From Bacillus coahuilensis m4-4 (GTDB lineage: Bacteria > Bacillota > Bacilli > Bacillales > Bacillaceae_K): a stretch of 64,000 nt of DNA. The notes under the pieces were generated by a model that searched no databases, was not told the origin of the DNA, and worked only from the letters and a program-made list of their open reading frames with translations. The DNA is taken from positions 1 to 64,000 of the forward strand of contig NZ_ABFU01000042.1 in NCBI RefSeq assembly GCF_000171615.1, given 5' to 3'. The first letter of the stretch is position 1, and each line of letters starts with the position of its first letter. Of this stretch, positions 1 to 10,945 are shown in pieces. The position numbers and the translations under genes are program-made.

Positions 1-12
1 GTGAAAATTCTA

Positions 13-33
13 TAATAATAATAATAATAATAA
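13..33. repeat. AAT trinucleotide run
   Basis: About seven tandem AAT units in the non-coding leader of the window. It is a simple-sequence repeat with no evident function and may vary in length. Confidence 0.6.
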
Positions 34-43
34 AGAGGTGCCT

Positions 44-67
44 CAAAAAAATCGTCTTTTAACGACC
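44..67 (-). terminator. weak terminator after yqgB
   Basis: On the minus strand a 4-bp TCGT/ACGA stem with a six-base loop is followed by seven T. It lies just downstream of the minus-strand yqgB stop. The short stem makes this uncertain. Confidence 0.35.
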
Positions 68-89
68 TTTTAAGTCACCCTCTCATATT

Positions 90-866
90 TTATTCAACTG
101 ATTTCGGTTTAGGCATGCTTCTAATGGCAAGATAGAGCATGGTCATCGTAATAATCCAGTTAAGTAATAATCCAAAAGGTAAGGTGAGTGGAAGTATTCC
201 AATCAGTGTAAATAGAAACGTCGGTAAGGTAATAGCATAAGCTGTTATTCTAAAACTTTGCGCATATTTAAGTTTTCTTTTCAAGATAGAAGCAAAAAGT
301 AACCCAATCAGAGAGAAAATTAGAATCTTTATAAACGTCCCTGCAGCGGCAACTAGATAATAAAATAAGTAAATGATTGGAATAAAGATTACTTTAAGAG
401 ATTCAATAGAGTCAAAAAAGCTAAGTACATCCGCTTTAGTTAAGTTCCCAATCATCGTATAATCTATTGTTTGTACTTCGCCAGCAGAGGTGATGATGAT
501 TTCGTTTTGAAGCAGTGCAATCGTATCGACTTCTTCAGCTACTACATCTCTTGATGTCCATTCACCGTTTGAATCAACGATAAATTGAAGGGCAGCTTCC
601 TCATCATAAAAAATTTGAGGCTCTGTAAGGTCTGTTATGAGTTCTCCATCAATTACTTCAAATTCAGGAACCTCAGTTTCTATATATTCCATCCCCTCTT
701 GCACAACTTTATTCATTTGAAATGCAAAGTAAGAATAGGAAACAACTGAGGTAAGGAATACTAGAAAGAAAATGTACAGAATGGTCTTTCCGATACCTTG
801 AAATCTAAACTTAGCTATGTCTTGCGGTGAATATAAACTTTTAATACATTGCATAAATATATTCAT
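90..866 (-). CDS. yqgB: DUF1189 membrane protein YqgB
   Basis: A 258-residue protein with one N-terminal membrane segment (about residues 27-50), an acidic extracytoplasmic stretch (about 55-155) and four C-terminal hydrophobic segments. This is the layout of the DUF1189 family, and the next conserved genes are yqgC and sodA, as around yqgB in B. subtilis. The ATG is preceded by AAGGAGGG at good spacing. Its function is unknown. It is transcribed divergently from the Na/Pi cotransporter gene. Confidence 0.8.
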   Translation of the reverse strand: MNIFMQCIKSLYSPQDIAKFRFQGIGKTILYIFFLVFLTSVVSYSYFAFQMNKVVQEGMEYIETEVPEFEVIDGELITDLTEPQIFYDEEAALQFIVDSNGEWTSRDVVAEEVDTIALLQNEIIITSAGEVQTIDYTMIGNLTKADVLSFFDSIESLKVIFIPIIYLFYYLVAAAGTFIKILIFSLIGLLFASILKRKLKYAQSFRITAYAITLPTFLFTLIGILPLTLPFGLLLNWIITMTMLYLAIRSMPKPKSVE

Positions 867-1087
867 AATTTCCCTCCTTTTCCTTTCTATACTATTCTAT
901 TCTGAAATAAGTGAGCGAAACAAGGGATAATTTTAAAACTGAAAATTCAATCTTAAGTAACACAAATGCAATAAGTAAGTTTGATTATTAATTAAATGTA
1001 AATATAGATTAATAATTATTTACACTAATAGATTTATTAGTAGAATAGAAGAGGGTTTAATTGACATTATTTTAGGGGTTGAAATTT

Positions 1088-2718
1088 GTGGATTTAAATT
1101 GGCAAGAAATGATATTTGAATTTCTTGGAGGACTCGGGATTTTCTTATTTGGTATAAAGTTTTAGGAGAAGGACTGCAAAAGTCTGCTGGTGATAAATTG
1201 AGAGATATTTTGGATAAGTTCACGACGAATCCTTTTGTGGGTGTTTTAGCAGGGATCATCGTAACCATACTTTTTCAAAGTAGTTCTGCTACTACTGTTA
1301 TTACTGTTGGGTTAGTAAGTGCAGGGTTTTTGACGTTACGTCAATCGATCGGTATTATCATGGGTGCTAATATTGGTACTACAGTAACAGCATTTATTAT
1401 TGGAATTGACGTTGGGGAATATTCCCTGCCAATTATTGCTGCTGGTGCTATTCTATTGTTTTTCTTTAAGAATAAAAAGCTACATAACATAGGTCAGGTC
1501 GTATTTGGATTTGGAGCATTGTTTTATGGTCTTGAGTTAATGAGTGGAGGGATGAAGCCACTTAGAAGCTTAGAGGCTTTCCAAGAGCTGACAATCAATA
1601 TGAGTAATAATCCAATTTTAGGTGTCGTGGTTGGTACATTATTTACGGTAATCGTTCAATCTTCAAGTGCGACGATTGGGATATTACAAGAACTATATAC
1701 AGAAAATCTTGTTACTCTTGACGCAGCGTTACCAGTACTTTTTGGTGATAACATTGGAACAACGATTACAGCGGTGTTAGCTGCAATTGGCACTTCGATA
1801 GCGGCAAGAAGAGCAGCTGCAACCCACGTGTTATTTAACATTGTTGGGACAACTTTGTTTGTCATATTATTAGTACCATTCCAGCTATTTATTGAGTATT
1901 TAACGTTACAATTAGATCTTGGCCCAAAAATGACGATTGCCTTTGCACATGGAACATTTAATTTTACCAATACACTGATACAATTACCATTCATTGGTGT
2001 GCTAGCTTTTGTTGTAACCAAGTTAATACCTGGTGAAGATTCAATTATTGAATATAAGGCGAAGCATCTAGATCCGATGTTCATAGAGCAATCTCCTTCT
2101 ATTGCGATTGGACAAGCAAAAGAAGAAGTGTTACGAATGGGGCAATTTGCGATTGTAGGGTTACAAGAAACGTTTGAATATTTGAACTCAAGTCAAGGCA
2201 GATATTCAGATAGCGCTTATCAAATTGAAGACGCCATCAATAACTTAGACAAAAAGATTACCAACTATTTAGTTCAACTTTCTTCATCTTCACTATCTGA
2301 AGTGGAGTCTTCAAAGCACTCACAGCTTGTAGATGCGGTTAGAGATATCGAACGAATTGGAGATCATTTTGAAAACATTGTAGAACTTGTCGACTATCGT
2401 TTGGCAAGTAAAGTGAAAATAACGGACCAAGCGATGAAAGAACTTCATGAGATGTTCTTCTTAACGATTGAGACAGTTGAACTTTCCCTTTCTTCTTTAG
2501 ATCATAATGATACAGACATAGCCAAAACGGTTGTAGAAAAAGAAGATATTATTGATAAAATGGAAAGAAGATTAAGAAAGCAGCATATTCTTCGCTTAAA
2601 TGAAGGATTGTGCTCTGGTCAAGCAGGAATTGTCTTTGTAGATATAATCAGTAATTTAGAAAGAATTGGAGATCATGCCGTTAATATCGCAGAAGGTATT
2701 ATTGAACTAAATCAATAA
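1088..2718 (+). CDS. Na/Pi cotransporter family protein (NptA-like, PhoU C-terminus), frameshifted
   Basis: About 543 residues once one frameshift is bridged. The N-terminal two thirds carry the duplicated Na/Pi-cotransporter repeat, with the QSSSAT signature twice (near 1275 and 1650) and GANIGTT/GDNIGTT. The C-terminal 200 residues form a PhoU-like helical bundle with ERIGDH motifs. The likely role is sodium-coupled phosphate uptake at the cell membrane, with the PhoU domain regulating it. The start is GTG at 1088 (MDLNWQEMIFEFLGG) after AGGGG. The frame breaks near 1160 in a TTTT run, where one missing T restores GIKFLGEGLQKS. A strong terminator follows. Confidence 0.85.
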
Positions 2719-2750
2719 GCATTTCCTTTTTTCAATGTACTGTATAAAAT

Positions 2751-2782
2751 AAAGGTGGCTCTTTCTAGAGCTCACCTTTTTT
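2751..2782 (+). terminator. Rho-independent terminator of the Na/Pi cotransporter gene
   Basis: AAAGGTGGCTCT and AGAGCTCACCTTT pair as a 12-bp stem with one bulge, followed by a T run. Confidence 0.8.
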
Positions 2783-2797
2783 AATGGAGTGATTCAA

Positions 2798-3280
2798 ATG
2801 GAAATTATTTATTGGTTTGTCGTTGGTGCATTGTTTATCATTTCTTTTGTAGGACTGATCTATCCTATTATTCCAAGCGTGGTGTTTTTAGTCGGTGGAT
2901 TCATTGCCTATGGTTTTTTATTTTCTTTTGAGCCCTTTGGCCCTCTATTTTGGACAATTCAAGGACTGTTATTCGTTTTACTATTCGCCGCTGATTATCT
3001 AGCCAATTATGTAGGATTAAAAAAATTTGGGGGCTCGAGAGCTGGAGTATGGGGCAGTACCATTGGTATACTAATTGGTCCATTTGTCATACCGGTATTT
3101 GGAATTATTATAGGACCATTTTTAGGAGCCTTTTTAGGAGAATTACTTTTTAATAAGAGATCGGTAAAAGATGCAGGGATGGCTGGCGTTGGATCTGTTG
3201 TAGGATTCGTAAGCTCAGTTGTTACAAAAGGCTTTCTACAATTTATCATGATTCTATATTTTTTCATCATTGTGTTATAG
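2798..3280 (+). CDS. yqgC: DUF456 membrane protein YqgC
   Basis: A 160-residue, very hydrophobic, glycine-rich protein with four to five membrane segments, matching the DUF456 family (YqgC) that sits upstream of sodA in B. subtilis. The start at ATG 2798 is preferred over GTG 2789 because GGAGTG, which contains that GTG, is the ribosome site at the right distance. Its function is unknown. Confidence 0.8.
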   Translation: MEIIYWFVVGALFIISFVGLIYPIIPSVVFLVGGFIAYGFLFSFEPFGPLFWTIQGLLFVLLFAADYLANYVGLKKFGGSRAGVWGSTIGILIGPFVIPVFGIIIGPFLGAFLGELLFNKRSVKDAGMAGVGSVVGFVSSVVTKGFLQFIMILYFFIIVL

Positions 3281-3294
3281 TCAGGCCTTAATGT

Positions 3295-3323
3295 TTGATA
3301 GTAGAAAAAATATTTGGTAATCT
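3295..3323 (+). promoter_or_regulatory. candidate sigma-A promoter of sodA
   Basis: TTGATA, a 17-base spacer and TAATCT lie about 50 bases before the sodA start. The -35 is 5/6 and the -10 only 3/6 of consensus, so this is tentative. Confidence 0.35.
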
Positions 3324-3373
3324 AAAATGGAAATATCCTAAGGGATAAACCATACATAGGGAGGAATTTTTTT

Positions 3374-3982
3374 ATGGCATTCGAACTACCACAATTACCA
3401 TATGCTTACGATGTATTAGAACCACATTTTGACAAGGAAACAATGAACATCCATCACACTAAGCACCATAACGCATATGTAACAAAGTTAAATGATGCAT
3501 TAGCTGGTCACGATGAGCTTCTAAGTAAGTCAGTAGAGGAAGTAATTGCAAACCTTGATGCGGTTCCAGAATCTGCACGTACAGCTGTTCGTAATAATGG
3601 TGGAGGACACGCTAACCACTCATTATTTTGGACAATTCTTTCACCAAACGGAGGAGGAAATCCAACTGGCGAGCTAGGTGAAGCAATTAACAATAAATTC
3701 GGTAGCTTTGACGAGTTTAAATCACAATTTGCAGCTGCAGCAGCTGGTCGTTTTGGTTCAGGCTGGGCATGGTTAATCGTAAACAATGGTGAGCTTGAAA
3801 TTACAAGTACACCAAACCAAGATTCTCCTATTATGGAAGGTAAAACACCGGTTCTTGGACTTGACGTTTGGGAGCATGCATATTACTTGAATTACCAAAA
3901 TCGTCGTCCAGATTATATCGACGCATTTTGGAACGTTGTAGACTGGGATGCTGTTAACACTCGTTACAACGAAGCAAAATAA
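3374..3982 (+). CDS. sodA: Superoxide dismutase (Mn/Fe family)
   Basis: A 202-residue cytosolic enzyme that converts superoxide to hydrogen peroxide and oxygen. Metal ligands are visible: His27 (MNIHHTKHH), a His in NHSLFW (about 82), and Asp and His in [12 protein letters not shown] (about 164 and 168). Length and motifs are typical of Bacillus manganese enzymes. The ribosome site AGGGAGG precedes the ATG. The gene is monocistronic, with its own promoter and terminator. Confidence 0.97.
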   Translation: MAFELPQLPYAYDVLEPHFDKETMNIHHTKHHNAYVTKLNDALAGHDELLSKSVEEVIANLDAVPESARTAVRNNGGGHANHSLFWTILSPNGGGNPTGELGEAINNKFGSFDEFKSQFAAAAAGRFGSGWAWLIVNNGELEITSTPNQDSPIMEGKTPVLGLDVWEHAYYLNYQNRRPDYIDAFWNVVDWDAVNTRYNEAK

Positions 3983-3995
3983 TAAATGATTCTAC

Positions 3996-4033
3996 AAAAA
4001 GAGATTGCCCAAATGTAGGGCAATCTCTTTTTT
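3996..4033 (+). terminator. terminator of sodA
   Basis: A perfect 15-bp stem (AAAAAGAGATTGCCC with its complement), a seven-base loop and a T run. Confidence 0.9.
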
Positions 4034-4170
4034 ATGGAGAAAATCCTGAAATGTATAGATGAACGATGCGGTTTAGAATGCAAACGGTGCATTTTTGAAA
4101 GAATCCAGTTTTATTGTATAGTTACCCTTTTGTTTTCAAACAATAGCATTACGGAAAAGGGGAGTTTAAC

Positions 4171-5381
4171 ATGAACGGATTAATCAAGAAGGTTGTTGGA
4201 GAAGTTGAACTGACAAGGGATATTATCCTGTTATTAATGATTGGTGGATTGTATTCATTAAGCATCGCGTTATCCAATACATTTGTCAATATATATCTGT
4301 GGAAACAAACAGGTGAGTATTTCGATCTTGGGTTATACAATTTAACCATTGTAATATTTCAGCCTCTCACATTCATCCTAGCAGGGAGATGGGCAAAGAA
4401 AATTGATCGTGTCATCGTACTTAGGCTAGGAGTCATATTTTTAACGTTATTTTATATTACGGTATTAGTGATTAGTGAGGCAGCAGCTGATTACTTATTG
4501 CTTCTAGGAGCATTACTGGGAACGGGTTATGGCTTCTATTGGCTAGCATATAATGTCCTAACTTTCGAAATTACAGAACCTGAAACAAGAGACTTTTTCA
4601 ATGGTTTTCAAGGGATTCTCACTTCGAGTGGTGGAATGATAGGACCTATACTAGCAGGTTACATTATCTCTAATTTTGTATCATACCAGGGGTATACTAT
4701 TGTATTCGGTCTTTCTTTAGGGTTGTTTTCACTTGCAGTTTTTCTTTAGTTTCTCTTTAAAACGGAGACCTGCTAATGGAAGGTTTTGGTTTGTGGAGAT
4801 ACTAAAACAACGAAGTAAAAATAAGAACTGGAAGTTAATTACTTCTGCTCATTTCTTTCAAGGTCTCAGAGAGGGAACTTTTTTGTTTGTTATATCCGTA
4901 TTTGTATATGTATCTACAGGCAGTGAAATGGCAATTGGTACTTTTGGATTAATTAACTCAGGAATTGCCTTTGTGGTCTATTACGTTGCCTCACGTACAA
5001 TAAAGAAAGATAGTAGGAAAAATTTATCCTTTTAGGAGGAAGTATTTTATTTGCTAGCATATTTCTTATTGCCTTTAACGTCACCTATCCAAGATTACTC
5101 ATTTATGCAGCTGTGATAGCAGTGGCCTACCCTATCTTACTCGTGCCTTATATTTCTACCACCTATGATGTGATTGGTAAGGCATGGAAGGCGGCTGAAA
5201 TGAGAATTGAATACATAGTAGTACGGGAAGTCTTTTTAAACGGAGGAAGAATTGTATCTATTCTATCGTTTCTTTTAGCCATAACTTTTTCTCTCCAGAA
5301 CAAAGTATTTCCTATCTCTTAATTGTTTTGGGAGCAGGACATTTTATTATCTATTTTTTTGTTAAGAATGTTGAGATCTAG
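4171..5381 (+). CDS. yqgE: MFS transporter YqgE, three frameshifts
   Basis: About 403 residues after bridging, with roughly 12 hydrophobic segments typical of the major facilitator superfamily. Position between sodA and pbpA matches yqgE of B. subtilis. The ATG follows AAAAGGGGAG. The frame breaks near 4743 (extra T; restores FSFSLKRRPANG), near 5033 (missing T; restores LGGSILFAS) and near 5320 (missing base; restores the C-terminus ending IIYFFVKNVEI). The substrate is unknown. The three breaks fit sequencing error, but a decayed gene cannot be excluded here because the transporter is dispensable. Confidence 0.75.
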
Positions 5382-5490
5382 CAAAAAGTTCCCTTTAAAA
5401 TTTTAGATGCTTTAATAATCCTTCTTGCTTATAGATAAATTTTAATATTTTATTAAAATGGAAATAGAGTAGTAAGGAAGGGTGAATAAA

Positions 5491-7689
5491 TTGGTGGTTG
5501 GTAATGACCGAAAAAAAAATAAGAAAGAAGAAAAAACACATGTTCAAATACGGTTAAACGTGTTGTTTTTTGCTGTGTTTCTTCTTTTTTCAGCGTTGAT
5601 CCTCAGATTAGGAATTGTCCAAATTGTTCACGGTGAAAATTATCAAAAGGAAATTGAGAAAACAGAGGAAGTTGTCGTAAACACAACCGTTCCTAGGGGG
5701 AAAATGTATGACCGCTATGGAAATGTTGTTGTAGATAATACGCCAGTTCCTGCCATAACGTATACAAAGTCGATGTCAACTTCAACGAAAGAAGTACTAG
5801 AAGTTGCTGGTCAATTAAGTAAATTTTTAGAGGTAGAAGAAGAACTTGATGAGTTTGAAAAGATTAGAGACCGTGATCTACAAGATTACTGGTTAATTAC
5901 TCATCCAGAAGAAGCTTTGGAATTAGTTAGGAGTGAAGAAATAGATCAGATAAAAAAATGATGAAGAAATTGAGGATGCAAATAAAAGAAATTTACGCAT
6001 TGCAGCTTGATAGAATCCCGATTTCAGATTTAAATGCCATACGAAAAGATGAACGTGAAATGGAGATTGTCAATCTCTTTGTTAAAATGAACAGTGGCTA
6101 CGCACTTTCACCTCAAACGATTTCTACAAATATTCAACCTGAAGAAATGGCAAAAGTGAGTGAACATCTATCCTTATTACCTGGTATCAACACGGTTACA
6201 GACTGGGAAAGAGAGTATTTATTTGGGAATACTCTAAGCTCCATCTTAGGTAAAGTAACCTCCTCAACAGAAGGATTGCCGAGTGATATGCTTGACTATT
6301 ATTTATCAAGAGACTACTTGAGAAATGATAGAGTGGGGAAAAGTTATTTAGAATTACAATATGAAGATGTATTAAAAGGTCAACCTGGTAAGGTGAGAAA
6401 TATTACAGATAAAGCTGGAAATGTATTGTCAACTGAGACGATTACAGAGGGACAAAGGGGCAAAGATTTAGTCCTGACTGTAGACATGGAGCTTCAAGCT
6501 TACTTAGAAGAGTTGATGGTTGAAGAAATGGAAAAGATCAAAGAGTCAGGGCGTCATTTACCTATGTTAGATCGTGGCTATTTTGTTATGATGGAGCCTG
6601 ATACTGGTGAGATATTGGCTATGTCAGGAAAGCGTTGGGTGAAAACAGATGAAGACTACGAATTGTATGATGATACGGCTGGAACTTTCCAATCCGCCCA
6701 TGAGTTTGGATCTGCAGTTAAGGGTGCGACAATTTTATCTGGCTACATGGCAGGTATATTAACACCTGGAGAGAGGATTGTTGATCAACCAATCCAATTA
6801 AAAGGAGTTCCAAATGTAAAAAATCGTGGTTTTCTGGAACTAGAACATTCACTGATATAGGGGCGTTAGAAAAGTCGTCCAATGGTTATATGTTTAAAAT
6901 TGCTTTACGTCTAGCTGGAGAACCATATTATACCCCAGATATGCCCATTGATGTATCTACAGGTGAATTTCAAACCTTTAGAAATTATCTTAGTCAGTTC
7001 GGATTAGGGGTTTCAACAGGTATTGATTTACCTAATGAAGCTACAGGGTTAAAAAGTAATAATTGGCAAGGGGGGCAAATACTTGACTTGGCAATAGGAC
7101 AATATGATACGTACACTACTATGCAAATGGCACAATATATATCAACCGTTGCTAACGGTGGTACAAGGGTAGCTCCGAAGATTGTAAAAGAATTAAGAGA
7201 ACCATCATTAGATCAAGAACTTGGTCCTGTTTATCAAGAAATGGAAACCAAAATCATGAATACGGTTAATGTTACAGAGGATGAAATAGAGCAGGTCAAA
7301 AAAAGGCATGTATGAAGTATATAACGGAAATGAAGGAACAGCTGCTTCGTACTTTAAATATCCAATAGTTATTGACTTTACAGCCGCTGGTAAGACAGGA
7401 ACTGCACAAAGTTTATATTATGGACCTTACAGAGACTACTATGGAATAGAAACAGAAACCCATACTCTAATCGGGTTTGCTCCTTATGATAATCCAGAAG
7501 TGAGTTTTTCCGTTTATTTTTCCGTGGGCTGATATTGATGATGATAAGTTTAATTCAGAAAAAGTAATTGCACAAAAAATGCTAAAGAAATACTTCGAAT
7601 TAAAAGAAGGAAGAAATATCAAAGAGACACAAGAGCAAACCGAAGCGGAAAAGAAAGAATTAGTGGTTGAAGAGCCTGAAGAACAATAG
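5491..7689 (+). CDS. pbpA: Penicillin-binding protein 2A (class B transpeptidase), frameshifted
   Basis: About 731 residues after bridging, close to B. subtilis PbpA. It has a cytoplasmic lysine-rich N-terminus, one membrane anchor, the PBP dimerisation domain (RGKMYDRYGN) and the transpeptidase motifs SAVK (SxxK), KSSN (SxN) and KTGTAQ (KTG). It cross-links peptidoglycan during side-wall growth. TTG 5491 is chosen because AGGAAGG is well spaced from it; GTG 5482 lies inside that site. Frame breaks sit at 5952-5958 and 5984-5987 (one extra A each), about 6833 (missing T, just before SxN), about 7303 (extra A) and about 7525 (extra T). The C-terminal tail is Glu-rich. All catalytic motifs survive. 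Confidence 0.88.
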
Positions 7690-7908
7690 AAAACCATCTA
7701 AATCTAACGTTGACATTATCTATCAAAGTTCTGAATAAGTTTTGGAGCTTTTTTGCAGATTATCACTAAAAATAATATTCCATGAATAGGGGGGAAAATA
7801 CAGTTAATACTAAAAGCACAGGCTTTTCAACAATCAAGTTGATTTGCTTACGAATTAATTATAGGGAATTTGACAATTTGCTACGAAAATTCCGCAAAAA
7901 AAGTCGAA
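7690..7908. other. intergenic stretch before the Pho box
   Basis: AT-rich, with no coding frame that I can support. There is a ribosome-site-like AGGGGGGAAAA near 7788 that is not followed by a usable reading frame, and a TTGACA near 7870. No clear terminator for pbpA was seen. Confidence 0.5.
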
Positions 7909-7947
7909 TTTACAAAGTCTTAACAATATGTTAAAACCGAATTAATA
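7909..7947 (+). promoter_or_regulatory. Pho box (PhoP operator) of pstS
   Basis: Four hexamers, TTTACA, TTAACA, TTAAAA and TTAATA, are spaced exactly 11 bases apart (starts 7909, 7920, 7931, 7942). This is the layout of PhoP-phosphate binding sites in Bacillus, with TTAACA-type repeats and five-base spacers. It lies about 65 bases before the pstS start, with AT-rich -10-like hexamers downstream. It predicts induction under phosphate starvation. Confidence 0.82.
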
Positions 7948-8010
7948 GTCATCTATTAATCTATAACTCGTAAGACAAATTAACTATAATTCTTAGGGGG
8001 AATTTAGGAA

Positions 8011-9005
8011 ATGAAAATTTTAAGTTTTTAGCTATGTCAGCGATCATCGGTTCTGCACTATTACTAGGTGCATGTGGTGAAGAAACTACAGAAACAGAAA
8101 CAGAAAACACAGAAGTAACAGAAACAGAAGGTACTGAAGGAGAAGCTACAGAAACTGAAGAAGCGACTCTTGAAGGTGACATCACAATCGATGGTTCTTC
8201 TACTGTCTATCCAATTATGGAAGCAGTAGCTGAAGAGTTCATGATGGCTAACCCAAATGTTAACGTAACAGTTGGTTTATCTGGAACTGGCGGCGGATTC
8301 GAGAAATTTACAGCTGGTGAAACTCAAATCTCTGATGCTTCTCGTCCAATCAAAGACGAAGAAGTACAAGCACTTGCTGATGCAGGTATCGAGTGGACTG
8401 AATTCAAAGTAGCTAACGACGGTCTTTCTGTTGTAGTTAACACTGAAAACGACTGGGTAGACTACCTAACTGTTGAAGAATTAGCTATGATGTGGAAAGA
8501 AGACGGCACAGCTAAAAAATGGTCTGATATCCGTGAAGGATGGCCTGAAGAAGAAATCAAATTCTATTCTCCAGGAACTGACTCTGGTACATTTGATTAC
8601 TTCAACGAAGAAATCTTAGAAGAAGAGCCAATGGTTGAAGCAGCTACTCTTTCTGAAGATGACAACGTTCTAGTGCAAGGTGTTACTGGTGACAAAAACG
8701 CTATTGGATTCTTCGGTTATGCATACTATATCGAAAACCAAGATTCTCTTAAAGTTGTTCCTATCGACAATGGTGAAGGTCCAGTAGAACCAACTGCTGA
8801 AACTGTAGAAGACGGATCATATGCTCCACTTTCTCGTCCATTATTCTTCTACGTTGATAACGCTGCAGTTAAAGATGCTCACGTTTATGAGTATGTTAAA
8901 TTTGTTATAGAAAATTCTGCTACTCTTTCTGAAGAAGTAGGATATGTTAAACTTGAAGATGCTGCTTACGAAGAAGCTCTTAGCACATTAGAAGGTTTAA
9001 AATAA
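8011..9005 (+). CDS. pstS: Phosphate ABC transporter substrate-binding lipoprotein, one frameshift
   Basis: About 331 residues. The signal peptide ends in the lipobox LLGAC, so the mature protein is lipid-anchored at Cys. A Glu/Thr-rich linker of about 30 residues follows, then the PstS fold with phosphate-contact loops [18 protein letters not shown] and [12 protein letters not shown]. The ATG at 8011 has GGGGG and AGGAA upstream. One missing T near 8027 breaks the frame inside the signal peptide (restored [14 protein letters not shown]). It is first gene of the pst group and the Pho box is upstream. Confidence 0.93.
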
Positions 9006-9026
9006 TTAACGATTTGTGATGAATAG

Positions 9027-9062
9027 ACAAGATGAGAAGCGGCTCTTAGCTTCTCATCTTGT
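9027..9062 (+). other. 14-bp hairpin between pstS and pstC
   Basis: A perfect 14-bp inverted repeat (ACAAGATGAGAAGC and its complement) encloses an eight-base loop. No T run follows, so it is not a standard terminator. Such hairpins after binding-protein genes commonly stabilise the upstream message, which would raise PstS over the membrane subunits. Confidence 0.75.
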
Positions 9063-9087
9063 CATGTAACTGAAAGGGGTTTTCAAA

Positions 9088-10029
9088 TTGGCTACAACGG
9101 ATACAAAAAAAAACTAATCTGTACAACAGATGATTGAACAGAAGTCTTCTGGAACTAACCAAATGATTGAAAAAATGATTCCAGCAATTTTATTTGTTAT
9201 CGCTTCTGTGTCGATACTAACAACTTTAGGAATCGTTCTAACCTTAATTTTTGAAACGGTAACATTCTTTAGCATTGTGCCGATTTCAGAATACTTAACA
9301 GCAACCAAATGGTATCCATTTGGTGAAACGGCTACTTTTGGAGTATTACCTCTAGTAGTGGGTACATTAAAAATTACATTAATTGCTTCACTTGTAGCTA
9401 TTCCATTAGGGTTGGCTGCAGCCATTTATTTGAGTGAGTATGCAACAGATCGTTCTAGAAGAATTATTAAACCGGTATTAGAAGTTCTTGCGGGAATTCC
9501 CACGATTGTTTATGGGTTCTTTGCTTTAACGTTCGTAACGCCAGTTTTGAAGAACGTCATTCCAGATTTAGCGATCTTTAATGCGTTAAGTCCTGGTATT
9601 GTAGTAGGTATTATGATTCTTCCAATGATTGCTTCACTTTCCGAGGATGCTATGTCTTCTGTTCCAAATGCAATGCGAGAAGGCGCACTAGCAATGGGGT
9701 CGACGAAATTAGAAGTAACCTTGAAGGTTGTATTACCAGCTGCTATTTCAGGAATAGTGGCATCTATCGTATTAGCTGTTTCACGTGCAATTGGTGAGAC
9801 AATGATCGTTACTGTAGCAGGTGGTGCTACACCATCACTTGACTGGAATATGACGGAATCAATTCAAACGATGACAGCATACATCGTACAAGTAACGACT
9901 GGGGATGCTGGATTCGGTACAGTGAAATACTATAGTATTTATTCCGTTGGATTTACACTATTTGTATTTACACTCGTTATGAACTTATTAGCTCAGTTCA
10001 TCTCTAAACGATTTAGGGAGGAATATTAA
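9088..10029 (+). CDS. pstC: Phosphate ABC transporter permease PstC, disrupted N-terminus
   Basis: An integral membrane subunit of the PstSCAB phosphate importer with six membrane segments and the permease EAA loop (EGALAMGSTKLEV, near 9680). TTG 9088 with GAAAGGGG upstream looks like the true start, but its frame meets TAA at 9115-9117 after nine A. Reading resumes in the same frame with QQMIEQKSSGTNQ. Either a pair of compensating indels around 9105-9120 is present, or translation starts at ATG 9130, which has no good ribosome site. From ATG 9130 the protein is 299 residues and has the full permease core. Confidence 0.88.
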
Positions 10030-10030
10030 T

Positions 10031-10908
10031 ATGAGATACATTGATCATGATGCAGTTGAAAAAAATATGTCTTCCCGACTAAACAAGAATTCTATTTTTA
10101 AGTGGATTTTCTTTGCTGCAACCACATTTGGGCTACTTGTTTTAGCTGTACTACTATACCGGATACTGACTCAAGGATTTGGTTATCTTAGTTTAGACTT
10201 TTTACAAATTTTGCATCAAGAAAACCTGAAATTGCAGGAATTAAAGCTGCTATAGTAGGTTCTATGTGGTTAATGGCCGTTGTTGCTCCAGTATCCTTTA
10301 TACTAGGAGTAGGGACTGCTCTTTACCTAGAAGAGTATGCAAAACAAAACAAAATTAATAACTTTATTCAAGTAAATATTTCAAATCTAGCAGGTGTACC
10401 TTCTGTTGTATTTGGATTACTTGGTTTAACAATCTTCGTTCGTGTATTTGCTTTTGGAACGTCTGTTTTAGCTGCTGGATTAACGTTAGCCTTAATGATA
10501 CTTCCTGTTATCATCGTTGCCTCACAAGAAGCGATTCGATCGGTTTCTGGAGAACTTCGTGATGCTTCCTTTGGAATGGGCGCTACTAAGTGGCAAACAA
10601 TCATTCGTGTTGTTTTACCGTCAGCCATTCCGGGAATCTTAACAGGGACCATATTAGCTGTATCTCGTGCTATTGGAGAAACGGCTCCATTAGTTGTAAT
10701 TGGTATTCCTACATTCCTAGCATTCTTACCAGGCTCTGTATTAGATACATTTACAGCACTACCAATGCAAATTTACAACTGGACTGGTAGACCGCAAGCA
10801 GAATTCCAAGACTTAGCTGCAGCTGGTATTATTGTATTGCTAGCTCTACTCATTTTAATGAACGCCATTGCAGTATTTATTCGTAACAAGTTTTCGCAAC
10901 GCTACTAA
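10031..10908 (+). CDS. pstA: Phosphate ABC transporter permease PstA, one frameshift
   Basis: About 292 residues, the second permease of the phosphate importer, with six membrane segments and an EAA-type loop (GELRDASFGMGATKW, near 10560). The ATG lies one base after the pstC stop, with GGAGG upstream, so translation is probably coupled. A missing base near 10200 breaks the frame; restoring it gives FASRKPEIAGIKAAIVGS before the second membrane segment. Confidence 0.9.
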
Positions 10909-10945
10909 TTAGGTTGACAAGTTTGGATGGAGGAGGTCTTCAATT

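Noticed and set aside
7961-8185. A 74-codon Ser/Val-rich minus-strand frame opposite the pstS start
   Set aside because: It is the complement of the Glu/Thr-rich linker, which by its nature gives Ser/Val codons. No start signal is seen.
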